Shown: positions 45,727-53,101 of the stretch, piece by piece
Layout: each line of letters starts with the position of its first letter
How positions within the stretch are numbered: the stretch's first letter is position 1
Source of the DNA: a virus
IMG/VR virus record: IMGVR_UViG_3300035126_001036
Location: 1-64,000 of that record
DNA length: 64,000 nucleotides
Reading direction: 5' to 3' (one strand)
The notes under the pieces: generated by a model
What the model was told of the DNA's origin: nothing
The model's input: only the letters and a program-made list of their open reading frames with translations
Databases searched by the model: none
Program-made: the position numbers and the translations under genes

Positions 45727-45727
45727 T
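45671..45727 (+). promoter_or_regulatory. degenerate palindrome/-10 module overlapping a gene end
   Basis: GACGGTTCAGGAAGTGTCC resembles the palindrome with swapped arms; GGTGGGTCTAGATGCCT then -10 TATAAT at 45722-45727; gene at 45756. Confidence 0.5.
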
Positions 45728-45755
45728 ACATTTGTCAACAACGGAGTTTTAATCA

Positions 45756-45959
45756 ATGTCTAACAATTCTTCTTCATCTTCTAGCGGAATCGGATTTCCT
45801 GGTCTTTTAACTGTCCTGTTTATCGGCCTTAAACTGACTGGGTATATTAATTGGCCCTGGATTTGGGTGCTTTCACCGATTTTGATTAGTGTCAGTATCG
45901 TGGTTGCAATCATTTTGATCCTTGCACTTATTGCACTTATTGCGGAGATGAACAAGTGA
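45756..45959 (+). CDS. 67-residue two-span membrane protein
   Basis: Ser-rich start (SNNSSSSSSGIG), then FPGLLTVLFIGLKLTGYI and WVLSPILISVSIVVAIILILALIALIAEM. I recall this layout from cyanophage and other phage genomes. GTG of the next gene overlaps the stop. Confidence 0.65.
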   Translation: MSNNSSSSSSGIGFPGLLTVLFIGLKLTGYINWPWIWVLSPILISVSIVVAIILILALIALIAEMNK

Positions 45960-46168
45960 ATCTCATTCCACATTACCAAGGAACTTTTGAGGCATTCCGA
46001 CACGAAGACAAACAATATGGGCGCCTTGAGTATCTCTCTGGTGCTTATGTTTGGTTCTCATTTGATTTCTTCACTGAAAGTTATCAGAGTTTTGAAAATG
46101 AACTAAATCATAACCGAGAATTGGTTAAAGAACTAGAAAATTCTTACAAACAACTTAAAAATTCATAA
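45956..46168 (+). CDS. 70-residue hypothetical protein (GTG start)
   Basis: NLIPHYQGTFEAFRHEDKQYGRLEYLSGAYVWFSFDFFTESYQSFENELNHNRELVKELENSY. Beta start and coiled-coil end. Stop overlaps the exonuclease ATG. Confidence 0.55.
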   Translation: MNLIPHYQGTFEAFRHEDKQYGRLEYLSGAYVWFSFDFFTESYQSFENELNHNRELVKELENSYKQLKNS

Positions 46169-46770
46169 TGAGGGATACCAACTATTTTTCATTGGATTTG
46201 GAGTTGAACAATAAAAATGATGGAACTACTCCACGAATTATTCAGGTTGGCATTGCCTGGGGGAGTCCAATAAGACCCGAGGAAATCAAGACACACTCTT
46301 GGTATCTTGACCCTGAAGAAAATATTACACCATTTATCACCGAACTCACAGGAATTACCGACGAAATTATCAAAGAGAAGTCGGTTTCTCATGAGACTGT
46401 GGCCGAAGAATTGGGGAAAATTATAAGGTCTTATGATTGTTTCGTTAATCCAATTTGTTGGGGTGGGTCTGGCTTTTCTTCAGATGCATCAGAACTTAAA
46501 GAAGAGTTTAATCAAAGGAGCATCAATTTTCCTTTTTTTGGAAGGCGAATTTTTGATGTGAAAACTCTTTATGTTTTCCAACAAATGACCAGTGGGCGAA
46601 ACTCAAGAGGTGGCCTAAAGTCGGCACTTTCTAGAAACAAACTAGAATTTATTGGTGAGCCACATAGGGCATCTGATGATGCATTCAATACATTGCGGCT
46701 GTTTTTTCATTATATCAATCGTTATAAAAAACTACAGAAAATGCTCCAAGACCTAAAGGACACTTTTTAA
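46168..46770 (+). CDS. DEDDh 3'-5' exonuclease (DnaQ-like)
   Basis: 200 residues. ExoI FSLDLELN (DxE), ITELTGITDEII, ExoII region CWGGSGFSSDASELKEEF, and ExoIII HRASDDAFNTLRLF (HxAxxD). This fits DnaQ/RNase T-type exonucleases. RIFDVKTLY precedes the last helices. Probably acts in DNA repair or RNA trimming. A promoter module follows in its last codons. Confidence 0.85.
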   Translation: MRDTNYFSLDLELNNKNDGTTPRIIQVGIAWGSPIRPEEIKTHSWYLDPEENITPFITELTGITDEIIKEKSVSHETVAEELGKIIRSYDCFVNPICWGGSGFSSDASELKEEFNQRSINFPFFGRRIFDVKTLYVFQQMTSGRNSRGGLKSALSRNKLEFIGEPHRASDDAFNTLRLFFHYINRYKKLQKMLQDLKDTF

Positions 46771-46818
46771 ACTGGCACACTGGAGATAAAATCTGGTGTG
46801 TTTTTGGGTTATTATAAT
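46756..46818 (+). promoter_or_regulatory. palindrome-hairpin-(-10) module
   Basis: Palindrome 46756-46778; hairpin CACAC...GTGTG 46776-46800 with T5; -10 TATAAT 46813-46818 (34 bp gap). The next gene starts 65 bp later, after a ligase-tail remnant. Confidence 0.6.
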
Positions 46819-46825
46819 TAAGTAC

Positions 46826-46885
46826 ACAAAAAGAACTTCCACGACACCCTGTATTTCTTGGATTTGGGGATCCCGATGACTTATG
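46826..46885 (+). pseudogene. remnant of DNA ligase 3' end
   Basis: Start-less frame QKELPRHPVFLGFGDPDDL ending in a stop corresponds to ELPRHPVFLGFRDPED of the ligase at 37318. Codons differ (CTTCCACGACACCCT versus CTGCCAAGGCATCCG), so the copy is old or came from another phage. Confidence 0.65.
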
Positions 46886-47173
46886 ATTGAAGACCTAATT
46901 GAAAATCCATCCGAAGAGAATAGGCAAAAATATCTAGATTTTGTGAATCAAAAAGAATATGATCTGATTGTAGAGGCCCACGAGTTTCCACCAAAATCCC
47001 AGGAGTTTTTCGATAAAAAAAGCGAGGCCTTTGCTTTTAGGAGGGAATCTGCTAAGATTCTCCTGAGCCGATGGGTCGCCAAATACGGAACAGCTGAAAA
47101 TTGTCCGGTTTCTTATGCAGACACCCTAAATGTACCGTTTCAACAAATTAAACCACCAAAGGAGAATAATTAA
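46883..47173 (+). CDS. 96-residue hypothetical protein
   Basis: DLIENPSEENRQKYLDFVNQKEYDLIVEAHEFPPKSQEFFDKKSEAFAFRRESAKILLSRWVAKYGTAENCP; helical. Its ATG overlaps the ligase-remnant stop. Confidence 0.6.
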   Translation: MIEDLIENPSEENRQKYLDFVNQKEYDLIVEAHEFPPKSQEFFDKKSEAFAFRRESAKILLSRWVAKYGTAENCPVSYADTLNVPFQQIKPPKENN

Positions 47174-47430
47174 TGGATTATGATAAAGTATGGGAATCCA
47201 TGGATTCCTTAGAAGGAACTATCTGTAATGCTTGTAGTGTTCGTGAGGTCATTGAGACTGCTATTACTGCACTTGAAGAGCGAGATTATAAGAAGGCCGA
47301 AGCCCTGATGAATGCTTCTTATCAGTTTCTACAATATTTTATTGATGATTTTGATACGCATTTTAGAGTTGCCTGGGATGAAACCGTTGGTAAGTGTAAA
47401 AAAGAAGATCCTTCTCTATCTAAATTATGA
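47173..47430 (+). CDS. 85-residue hypothetical protein
   Basis: VWESMDSLEGTICNACSVREVIETAITALEERDYKKAEALMNASYQFLQYFIDDFDTHFRVAWDETV: helical; the 'aieaLe..dy.KAe.L..A..eFl' phrase is common in phage proteins of unknown role. Confidence 0.65.
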   Translation: MDYDKVWESMDSLEGTICNACSVREVIETAITALEERDYKKAEALMNASYQFLQYFIDDFDTHFRVAWDETVGKCKKEDPSLSKL

Positions 47431-47834
47431 AAGAAATTCTCAAAAAAGTTAATTATTTCTTCGCGTCTCTTATCAGGAACGAGCCGACTTCCCCGGCCCT
47501 GTCTAAAATTATCAATCAGTATCTGGATGACTCGGGCACGACTATTGTAATCCATGACGAATACTCATGCACTCTTCAACACCCAACCTTTAAAATATTG
47601 CCCTTATGGATTAATAATTACCCTTATTGTTATGGGTTTCTTTATCCGGCTAATTTTAAATGCACTCTAGCCGATTTAAAAAATTATGAGGAACTCAAAA
47701 AGATTTTTGGTCGAAAACTTCCTGACCGAAAGACCGTCTGTCGTCTGCACGAGGCCGTAGAAAATAAAAAGAAAGAATTGGGATACTATCCCGATTCAGT
47801 AGAAAAACGAGCCAGGGAAATTCTAAATGTTTAA
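47427..47834 (+). CDS. 135-residue hypothetical protein
   Basis: SKIINQYLDDSGTTIVIHDEYSCTLQHPTFKILPLWINNYPYCYGFLYPANFKCTLADLKNYEELKKIF; alpha/beta. No family recognised. Overlaps next ORF by 8 bp. Confidence 0.6.
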   Translation: MKEILKKVNYFFASLIRNEPTSPALSKIINQYLDDSGTTIVIHDEYSCTLQHPTFKILPLWINNYPYCYGFLYPANFKCTLADLKNYEELKKIFGRKLPDRKTVCRLHEAVENKKKELGYYPDSVEKRAREILNV

Positions 47835-47988
47835 TCTGTTTCTTCTAACACTTCTCACTTGTAATCAGGTTTTCGAGCTTTATAAAAGATTGATAACCAA
47901 TCCTAGTCTCACTGAGACTCAAAAGAAAGAAATTATGAAAGAAATTCAGAAAGTGGTCAAATCATGTCCTGTGATTATTAAAAAATAA
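47827..47988 (+). CDS. 53-residue peptide with hydrophobic start
   Basis: MFNLFLLTLLTCNQVFELYKRLITNPSLTETQKKEIMKEIQKVVKSCP. Looks like a signal peptide or anchor followed by a helix with one further Cys. Confidence 0.45.
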   Translation: MFNLFLLTLLTCNQVFELYKRLITNPSLTETQKKEIMKEIQKVVKSCPVIIKK

Positions 47989-47990
47989 GC

Positions 47991-48782
47991 ATGTTTAAAT
48001 TATTAGAATACACAAATTCCAAAGATTATTCTGGATATTCATTTATGATATCCAATCCTTATAATGAGGATGAAGAGGATAAACATTATTGTCAATTACA
48101 TATTAGACTTAGATCTCACTCTTGGTACTGGCGCCTCCCTGAATTTTTTAAACCCCAAAAAAAATGGGTAGACACATCCAAATATTCCTGGAGTACTTCG
48201 CCAAATAGTGGGTATTGGAATTATATCCGTAAAGAATATGGATTTCATATTCTAGATGATTATGTTCATGTTCACTATGGAATTCAACCAGGATGTTGGT
48301 CTAAGTCTGATAAAACAAATTCGGATCATACTAAACTATTTGATATCCCCTGGAAGCAAAAGGATTTTATGTATGAGAAATTCTGGACTCCAGAATGGGA
48401 AGTTTATGACACTGTAGAACCTAAAAAGTCCGAAAGATTAGATTTTGATCGCTTACACACTATTATGGAAAATGTCCCAAAAGTAAAATTTAAGTTCGAT
48501 GATTTTGATGGTGAGGAAATTGTTGCTACATGTTATATTACTGAACGGCGCTGGGATCATGGGACTGGGTGGTTTAAATGGCTAAAATATTTTGTAAAAC
48601 CAGAAATCATATACTACCTTGAATTGGAATTCAATAATGAGGTTGGTAAAAGAAAAGGTTCTTGGAAAGGAGGAACACTAGGGCATTCAACTCTTATTAA
48701 TTATAAAGAAAGCCCCCTAGAGGTGTTTAAACGTTATGGTTCTGATGAGGAGAATAAATTTACCAATATTCAGCAAATTTAA
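47991..48782 (+). CDS. 263-residue phage hypothetical protein
   Basis: QLHIRLRSHSWYWRLPEFFKPQKKWVDTSK, YGFHILDDYVHVHYGIQ, and GSWKGGTLGHSTLINYKESPLEVFKRYG. I recognise these phrases from conserved hypothetical proteins of phages ('RKGSWKGGt.GcsyeM'). Beta-rich. Function unknown. Confidence 0.7.
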   Translation: MFKLLEYTNSKDYSGYSFMISNPYNEDEEDKHYCQLHIRLRSHSWYWRLPEFFKPQKKWVDTSKYSWSTSPNSGYWNYIRKEYGFHILDDYVHVHYGIQPGCWSKSDKTNSDHTKLFDIPWKQKDFMYEKFWTPEWEVYDTVEPKKSERLDFDRLHTIMENVPKVKFKFDDFDGEEIVATCYITERRWDHGTGWFKWLKYFVKPEIIYYLELEFNNEVGKRKGSWKGGTLGHSTLINYKESPLEVFKRYGSDEENKFTNIQQI

Positions 48783-48974
48783 ATGAGTGATTTCTTTACA
48801 CAAACATCAGACGAGCCATATTTACGGCACGATTATAAAATCCACTTCATAAATAAAAAAACAAGAACATTTGACAATTATCATGATGTACTTCAGACTT
48901 GGTTTCAGACGCCAGGTGAACTTTTAGATTATGTCGAGATTTTAGACTACCAAGAAAAAGCGAAGGGGTTTTAA
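48783..48974 (+). CDS. 63-residue hypothetical protein
   Basis: HDYKIHFINKKTRTFDNYHDVLQTWFQTPGELLDYVEILDYQEKAKGF; a strand-helix-strand mini-domain ending 'GF', as in many small phage ORFs. Starts right after the previous stop. Confidence 0.6.
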   Translation: MSDFFTQTSDEPYLRHDYKIHFINKKTRTFDNYHDVLQTWFQTPGELLDYVEILDYQEKAKGF

Positions 48975-48975
48975 A

Positions 48976-49062
48976 ATGCAAATTAACTGGTTTAACGTAT
49001 TGATAGATCTTTATATTATCTGGTATGGATTTAATTACGGAAAAAATAAAGATGATAAGTAA
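48976..49062 (+). CDS. 28-residue peptide
   Basis: MQINWFNVLIDLYIIWYGFNYGKNKDDK; short hydrophobic segment then a charged tail. Starts 2 bp after the previous stop. Confidence 0.4.
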   Translation: MQINWFNVLIDLYIIWYGFNYGKNKDDK

Positions 49063-49441
49063 ACCAATTTTAGGAACAGAAAATAAAACAAAAATGTCGT
49101 GGGCCGAGTATATTTTTACTCACGTTCTCCCTACCTGGGTTCAGGTTTTTAGAATGAACTTTAGAATCTGGGCGGACCTTATGACAGATAATTTAGATAA
49201 TTATGCTCTTCTAAAAAATGATGATCCACTAGAAGAATGTTTGGGTTGGTTTTGGTCTAGTCTCGGTGAAGATGAGGTTTATCCAAAAGAGTTTCTAGAA
49301 CATCTACTTGAGCTGGTTGATGAGGTTAAAACTGGTAAAGTGAAGACTTATAGTTGGGAAGAATTTAAAGAGGACCTAGAGCTTTTAGGAATGGACGATT
49401 CTGAAAGTGACCACTTAGGCTCCAAATCTGGTTTAAATTGA
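49025..49441 (+). CDS. 138-residue hypothetical protein
   Basis: SWAEYIFTHVLPTWVQVFRMNFRIWADLMTDNLDNYALLKNDDPLEECLGWFWSSLGEDEVYPKEFLEHLLELVDEVKTGKVKTYSW; acidic, helical. The first ~25 residues overlap the preceding peptide, so an inner start (ATG at 49094) is possible. Confidence 0.55.
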   Translation: MDLITEKIKMISKPILGTENKTKMSWAEYIFTHVLPTWVQVFRMNFRIWADLMTDNLDNYALLKNDDPLEECLGWFWSSLGEDEVYPKEFLEHLLELVDEVKTGKVKTYSWEEFKEDLELLGMDDSESDHLGSKSGLN

Positions 49442-49474
49442 GTTAAACTGTGAAAGTTCAAAGGAAAATTATTA

Positions 49475-50461
49475 ATGACTGACCCTATCCACATTGCACT
49501 AGACCGACTACATGACTATGCAGTTGGCCATCCTAATCATGACACTGATGAGATAGTGGAAGCCGCCATCGAGCCGGAGGGGCCGAGCTACAGGGATGTC
49601 TTGGCTCTCCGCGACGAATTGGATGCCGATGGCTACGGGACAGTCGATCTAGTCGCTTTCGCCCATGCCGTCCTAGCCCGCTACGGCCGCCCCACCATCG
49701 AGCCGGTGCCTGATACGAAAGCGCATGAATTGCTGAACCTGTTACTCGATGATCTTGATGCTCTGGTTGACAGCTCTGAAGGGGTCGCGGGACTACACCT
49801 AAATGGAGATGTTGCGAGTTGGGAATCGCTGCGCGAAGGGGGTAGATTTGAGACTTGGCTTATGCGCATGGACGAGGCTAGAGCTTTTCTTGATTCAACC
49901 ATGGATGAGCCTGATGACATTGCCACCACCATCGAGCCGGTGCCCGAGCCGGAGGGGAATGGGCTGTTTCATTGGCGGAACCTTGGCGACGGAAAGCCCG
50001 TTCAAGTTCGGGAGTGCCCTATGTGCGGTATCGCCCCGGCAAACGTGGACGATTGCGGTCGATTCGGTGATCCAGCCTGCCCCTATTTCGGTGTTGGCGA
50101 ACCCGAGCCGGAGGGGGTGACGGATGAGGAGTGGGACGCGATAAAAGATCGCATGTGGCGGCATTACGAAACTACTGGCTATCAAGGCGAACGGTTTATC
50201 TATCAAGGCGATTTCGATACAGCGCTTGATGTTGCCCGCCAAGAACTCGCCCGTTTCGCCCGCCCCACCATCAAGCCGGTGCCCGTCGCTGAGCGGCCAT
50301 GGGAGCGCGAGGGGTGGTGTGATAAATGCGGGATGTGTTGGAGATTTGATCCGTGTGACCGTGGATGGTGGTCTTACGGCCCCATCCTTCCTTCTGATGG
50401 CGACCCAGCCCCCTTCACCTACCTGCTCCCCCACCACGCCCTGCCGGTGCCCGGTGCCTGA
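49475..50461 (+). CDS. GC-rich modular protein with DUF551-like end
   Basis: 328 residues; GC-rich after the first ~25 codons, unlike all neighbours. A connector PTIEPVP occurs three times (after ARYGR, DDIAT, ARFAR). A Cys set CPMCGIAP...CGRFGDPACP may bind zinc. The C-terminus WCDKCGMCWRFDP...FTYLLPHHALPVPGA resembles the cyanophage/Synechococcus proteins that end 'THWLPHNALPVP' (DUF551-like). Looks transferred from a cyanobacterial or cyanophage source. Function unknown. Confidence 0.65.
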   Translation: MTDPIHIALDRLHDYAVGHPNHDTDEIVEAAIEPEGPSYRDVLALRDELDADGYGTVDLVAFAHAVLARYGRPTIEPVPDTKAHELLNLLLDDLDALVDSSEGVAGLHLNGDVASWESLREGGRFETWLMRMDEARAFLDSTMDEPDDIATTIEPVPEPEGNGLFHWRNLGDGKPVQVRECPMCGIAPANVDDCGRFGDPACPYFGVGEPEPEGVTDEEWDAIKDRMWRHYETTGYQGERFIYQGDFDTALDVARQELARFARPTIKPVPVAERPWEREGWCDKCGMCWRFDPCDRGWWSYGPILPSDGDPAPFTYLLPHHALPVPGA

Positions 50462-50492
50462 GGGGAGGTGATGGCACGACCTTAGCCGAGAA

Positions 50493-50548
50493 TGACACTT
50501 TAAGAACTGTCCACTTCTGACAAAATTCTAGAAATCCCTAGATACAAT
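50493..50548 (+). promoter_or_regulatory. palindrome/-10 promoter module
   Basis: Palindrome 50493-50514; -10 TACAAT 50543-50548 (28 bp gap); gene at 50574. Marks the return to AT-rich sequence. Confidence 0.6.
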
Positions 50549-50573
50549 AAGATCAAATCAATTCAGGTTTCCA

Positions 50574-50795
50574 ATGTCCCGCACCCATCGCCAAACTTCT
50601 TACAATAAATGTGCTCTTAGGAGCCCCAAAACCCTGAACGAAAAACGTCAAATTGATTCTTTTCTCACCGATGATGAAACTGTGGAGTTTCAGATTTCTG
50701 GTATGAATAGGATCAAAAATCGCCGGTCCATTCCCACACATCACGACGACAATGTTTGTTCTTCTTATTATGAGACTGATTATGACCACCACTGA
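50574..50795 (+). CDS. 73-residue basic phage protein
   Basis: SRTHRQTSYNKCALRSPKTLNEKRQ...MNRIKNRRSIPTHHDDNVCSSYYETDYDHH. A family known to me from T4-like phages ('ALR.Pktt.e......nR.ksr..iPt.wDD..va...'). Function unknown. Confidence 0.65.
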   Translation: MSRTHRQTSYNKCALRSPKTLNEKRQIDSFLTDDETVEFQISGMNRIKNRRSIPTHHDDNVCSSYYETDYDHH

Positions 50796-50949
50796 AAAAA
50801 CTGCGTATTCTAAGTCTATGTTAGCAGATGCTGAAGATTTTCTCTGGAAAAACTTTGGTATCTCTGTAGGAACCCCCGATTATGAATGGCCTCAAGATCA
50901 AATCATCTCAGAGGCTGTAAAACGCGGCTGGAAATTTAGTTTTTATTGA
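50782..50949 (+). CDS. 55-residue hypothetical protein
   Basis: TEKTAYSKSMLADAEDFLWKNFGISVGTPDYEWPQDQIISEAVKRGWKFSFY. Overlaps the upstream gene by 14 bp; precedes the variable protein in one operon. Confidence 0.5.
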   Translation: MTTTEKTAYSKSMLADAEDFLWKNFGISVGTPDYEWPQDQIISEAVKRGWKFSFY

Positions 50950-50951
50950 TT

Positions 50952-51422
50952 ATGACAACCAAAACACAACTTCAAACCAAAATTCAAGAACTGGAAGAAG
51001 AACTTTCTTCTTTTAAACAACAATTGAATAACTATAAAAACCATCCAACTATTCAAGAGGCATCTGTAGGTGACGTTCTTGAGGATGGCTGTATCGTCCT
51101 TAAAAAAGAAAATGGTCTCGCTCTTCTTGTAGCACCAAACTCAACCGAGGTTTATGCTACTTGGAGTAAAGAATTCCCTGAAGTCTTCAAGAAACTAGAA
51201 GAACGAGGATTTAATCCTTCTCAGTTCTTTATTCCAACCATAAATCAACTTAATCTTGCCTATAAGACCATTCCTCAACACTTCGCCAGCACCGACTATT
51301 GGTCTTCTACAGAGATTACTGCTACCATCGCTTGCTGCCAGGGCTTTAGCGGTGGTAACATCTTCAGCTTCATTGAGACGATCATGAACCGCGTGCGTGC
51401 CTTCCGGTGTGTTACTTATTGA
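50952..51422 (+). CDS. variable C-type-lectin-like protein B (DGR-target-like)
   Basis: 156 residues. Coiled coil, conserved middle domain and lectin-like C-terminus exactly as in the 13600 product; about 100 residues of the body are near-identical. YWSSTE...MNRVRAFRCVTY brackets the variable block. Unlike copy A it follows two other genes from the module at 50493. The identity extends past the stop codon (CCTTGA), beyond what protein selection requires. Confidence 0.75.
   Translation: MTTKTQLQTKIQELEEELSSFKQQLNNYKNHPTIQEASVGDVLEDGCIVLKKENGLALLVAPNSTEVYATWSKEFPEVFKKLEERGFNPSQFFIPTINQLNLAYKTIPQHFASTDYWSSTEITATIACCQGFSGGNIFSFIETIMNRVRAFRCVTY
51296..51394 (+). other. hypervariable block of protein B
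   Basis: Counterpart of 13944-14042. Codons here are mostly NNC/NNT; substitutions relative to copy A cluster at codon positions 1 and 2. The downstream GTGCGTGCCTTCCGG tract is where an initiation-of-mutagenic-homing-like sequence would be expected. Confidence 0.6.
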
Positions 51423-51426
51423 ACCT

Positions 51427-51483
51427 TGACACTTGAGGAACTGTCCATACTTCTGCCCGCACCACAAATGCGGGTTTTATAAT
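51427..51483 (+). promoter_or_regulatory. palindrome-terminator-(-10) module
   Basis: Palindrome 51427-51448; hairpin CCCGC/GCGGG 51456-51474 with T4 running into -10 TATAAT 51478-51483 (29 bp gap); gene at 51506. Confidence 0.68.
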
Positions 51484-51505
51484 ATTTACAGTTAATCCAA
51501 ATTCA

Positions 51506-51682
51506 ATGGACACCTTCGGATTTTATGATGCATCAAATTGGCCCCAAGATCCTAAACAAAACTCGGCTTGGAATGCCTATGCAAGGTCCACCACTCGGCG
51601 GTATCTTTCACCCGGAATCGCCCCTGAATGTTTTGTTGTAAGGCATCGTGGCTATAAGGGATACTACGTTTTTGGTAAATAA
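51506..51682 (+). CDS. 58-residue basic hypothetical protein
   Basis: DTFGFYDASNWPQDPKQNSAWNAYARSTTRRYLSPGIAPECFVVRHRGYKGYYVFGK. Starts 22 bp after a good -10 and ends 2 bp before the next ATG. Confidence 0.5.
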   Translation: MDTFGFYDASNWPQDPKQNSAWNAYARSTTRRYLSPGIAPECFVVRHRGYKGYYVFGK

Positions 51683-51684
51683 AC

Positions 51685-52008
51685 ATGGCAATTTGGGAAG
51701 CTAAAATTATTGCGGTTCAAAACGGACCCTTTATTAATGTGCGAGTAAATGCAAGTTCTGCAAACACCGCAAAAGCAACAATTAATGCGATTTATAATAA
51801 TCCCCCAATGATTACTAACCTTAGATGTGTTAGTAGTAGGGATAGTGGTGGTAATTATACATCTTCATCGGATCCAGATGATATGACTATCAAGTACTGG
51901 ATTTTAGGAATTGGTACTGTTTTATATTTTGCCGTGACTTATTGGTATATCGCCATTCCTTTGGGGATTTTGGCATTTATTTTGTGGCTTAAATGGAACA
52001 GTTTGTAA
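51685..52008 (+). CDS. 107-residue membrane protein
   Basis: Soluble N-terminal domain (WEAKIIAVQNGPFINVRVNASSANTAKATINAIY, resembling a small alpha/beta fold) and two C-terminal hydrophobic segments (WILGIGTVLYFAVTYWYIAIPLGILAFILWL). Confidence 0.6.
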   Translation: MAIWEAKIIAVQNGPFINVRVNASSANTAKATINAIYNNPPMITNLRCVSSRDSGGNYTSSSDPDDMTIKYWILGIGTVLYFAVTYWYIAIPLGILAFILWLKWNSL

Positions 52009-52028
52009 ATTTTGATTGCGTCTTTTTG

Positions 52029-52086
52029 GGTCAATTCCAAAACTGTCACACCCCTGTCAGCAAATGGCAACCATGTGCCCTAAGAT
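52029..52086 (+). promoter_or_regulatory. palindrome/-10 promoter module
   Basis: Palindrome half AACTGTCAC at 52041-52049; -10-like TAAGAT 52081-52086 (31 bp gap); gene at 52109. Confidence 0.5.
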
Positions 52087-52108
52087 ACAGAGCAATCGAA
52101 AAAAGCCA

Positions 52109-52471
52109 ATGATTTCTTATTTCTCCCAAATTCTCGCCAATGATCTCACTGTTGATGATATTGAGAATCTTTCACTAGAAGATACTTATAAGGTTCTAGA
52201 CGAACTACAATCTTATAAGGAAGTTTATTTCGCAAAATGGCGTAAGGTCCCAAAAGCCGAGATTGATTCAGAAAAGAGTGTTGAAATTCTTGAGGACATG
52301 AAGGCCTACAATACTCTTTTTATTGTCGCAAAGCGTCGGGCTCATTATCTCAATCATGCAAAAGTGAAGCAACTGACAACTGCTGTTATTGTATGGAAAA
52401 AGCGTGCCTTTAAACTTGGTAAGGACCTCGGTTTTTCTAATGACCAGGTGAAGGAGATTATGGTTTACTGA
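52109..52471 (+). CDS. 120-residue hypothetical helical protein
   Basis: Start set at ATG 52109 because the open frame upstream to 52016 is filled by the promoter module. ANDLTVDDIENLSLEDTYKVLDELQSYKEVYFAKWRKVPKAEIDSEKSVEILEDMKAYNTLFIVAKRRAHYLNHAKVK: helical bundle. No family recognised. Confidence 0.6.
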   Translation: MISYFSQILANDLTVDDIENLSLEDTYKVLDELQSYKEVYFAKWRKVPKAEIDSEKSVEILEDMKAYNTLFIVAKRRAHYLNHAKVKQLTTAVIVWKKRAFKLGKDLGFSNDQVKEIMVY

Positions 52472-52549
52472 ACTTAATTAAATAAGCCGTAACAGATCCA
52501 ACAAGAAGAACACAAAAACCAGTAAGAATTTCTTGGGTCATTGTTTTTC

Positions 52550-52557
52550 CATAAATA
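52550..52557 (+). promoter_or_regulatory. late-type promoter box CATAAATA
   Basis: 20 bp before the ATG at 52577, close to the spacing of the other late boxes. Confidence 0.4.
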
Positions 52558-52576
52558 CTTATTATTTATTGATATC

Positions 52577-52822
52577 ATGCAAGACCTAATCGCCCAAGAA
52601 ATTCTTAAAATTCTCATGGAATCGGGTATCTTTAGAGAAGAAAGTACTGCTCTAGAAGTTTTGGAATCTGCCCCTAAATCCTGGATTGCTGAACTAGAAG
52701 AATCAGCTAGTTTTGTGGCCATTTCTTCACTGCAAGAGAGCCTAGAAGAGGCCGTTGCGAATAAAGATTTTGAGTCGGCAAAGAACATTAAAGAAAAAAT
52801 TGCACAACTGAGCCAATCTTAA
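52577..52822 (+). CDS. UVR-motif-like helical protein
   Basis: 81 residues from the ATG at 52577. The C-terminal LQESLEEAVANKDFESAKNIKEKIAQL matches the UVR (UvrB/UvrC) helical hairpin pattern 'L...m..A....dFE.A...r..I..L'. N-terminal half (QEILKILMESGIFREESTALEVLESAPKSWIAELEE) also helical. Could bind UvrB-like partners; inference from a short motif. Probably late-expressed. Confidence 0.5.
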   Translation: MQDLIAQEILKILMESGIFREESTALEVLESAPKSWIAELEESASFVAISSLQESLEEAVANKDFESAKNIKEKIAQLSQS

Positions 52823-52866
52823 AAGTGTCCACTTTTTAAAAAGTCTGGGCACTTTTTGGCTATTAT
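52822..52866 (+). promoter_or_regulatory. strong terminator hairpin with following -10
   Basis: AAGTGTCCACTTTTT pairs with AAAAAGTCTGGGCACTT (52823-52854) followed by T5; a palindrome variant. -10 TATTAT at 52861-52866. A start-less helical frame (SEKDADDLHKTADKLRESVDKLVNKK, to 52980) follows and could be a gene with a non-standard start. Confidence 0.5.
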
Positions 52867-52954
52867 CGTTTTGTATCTGAGAAAGATGCTGATGATCTTC
52901 ATAAAACCGCTGATAAACTTAGGGAATCTGTCGATAAACTTGTAAACAAGAAAA

Positions 52955-53101
52955 ATGGTAAAAACCGAAAAAGAACTTAGAGAATTAATTAAAAAGAGCA
53001 CGAAATTAATTAAAAAACAAAATGAAAGACTGGAACAACTGATTCAAACCCTTAAAGAGACCAATTCACAAACTGGCACACGACCACCAGATTCTCCCTG
53101 A
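52955..53101 (+). CDS. 48-residue coiled-coil peptide
   Basis: VKTEKELRELIKKSTKLIKKQNERLEQLIQTLKETNSQT. Heptad repeat like the start of the 58921 protein. Its last codons overlap a palindrome, so the true end may be fortuitous. Confidence 0.4.
   Translation: MVKTEKELRELIKKSTKLIKKQNERLEQLIQTLKETNSQTGTRPPDSP

Noticed and set aside
49895-50437. 180-codon minus-strand ORF in the GC-rich island
   Set aside because: GC-rich sequence has few stops; it is antisense to a better-supported gene and shows no recognisable motif.
13600-51422. Complete diversity-generating retroelement inside the window
   Set aside because: No ORF with reverse-transcriptase motifs and no template-like copy of the variable block was seen; only candidate targets are present.
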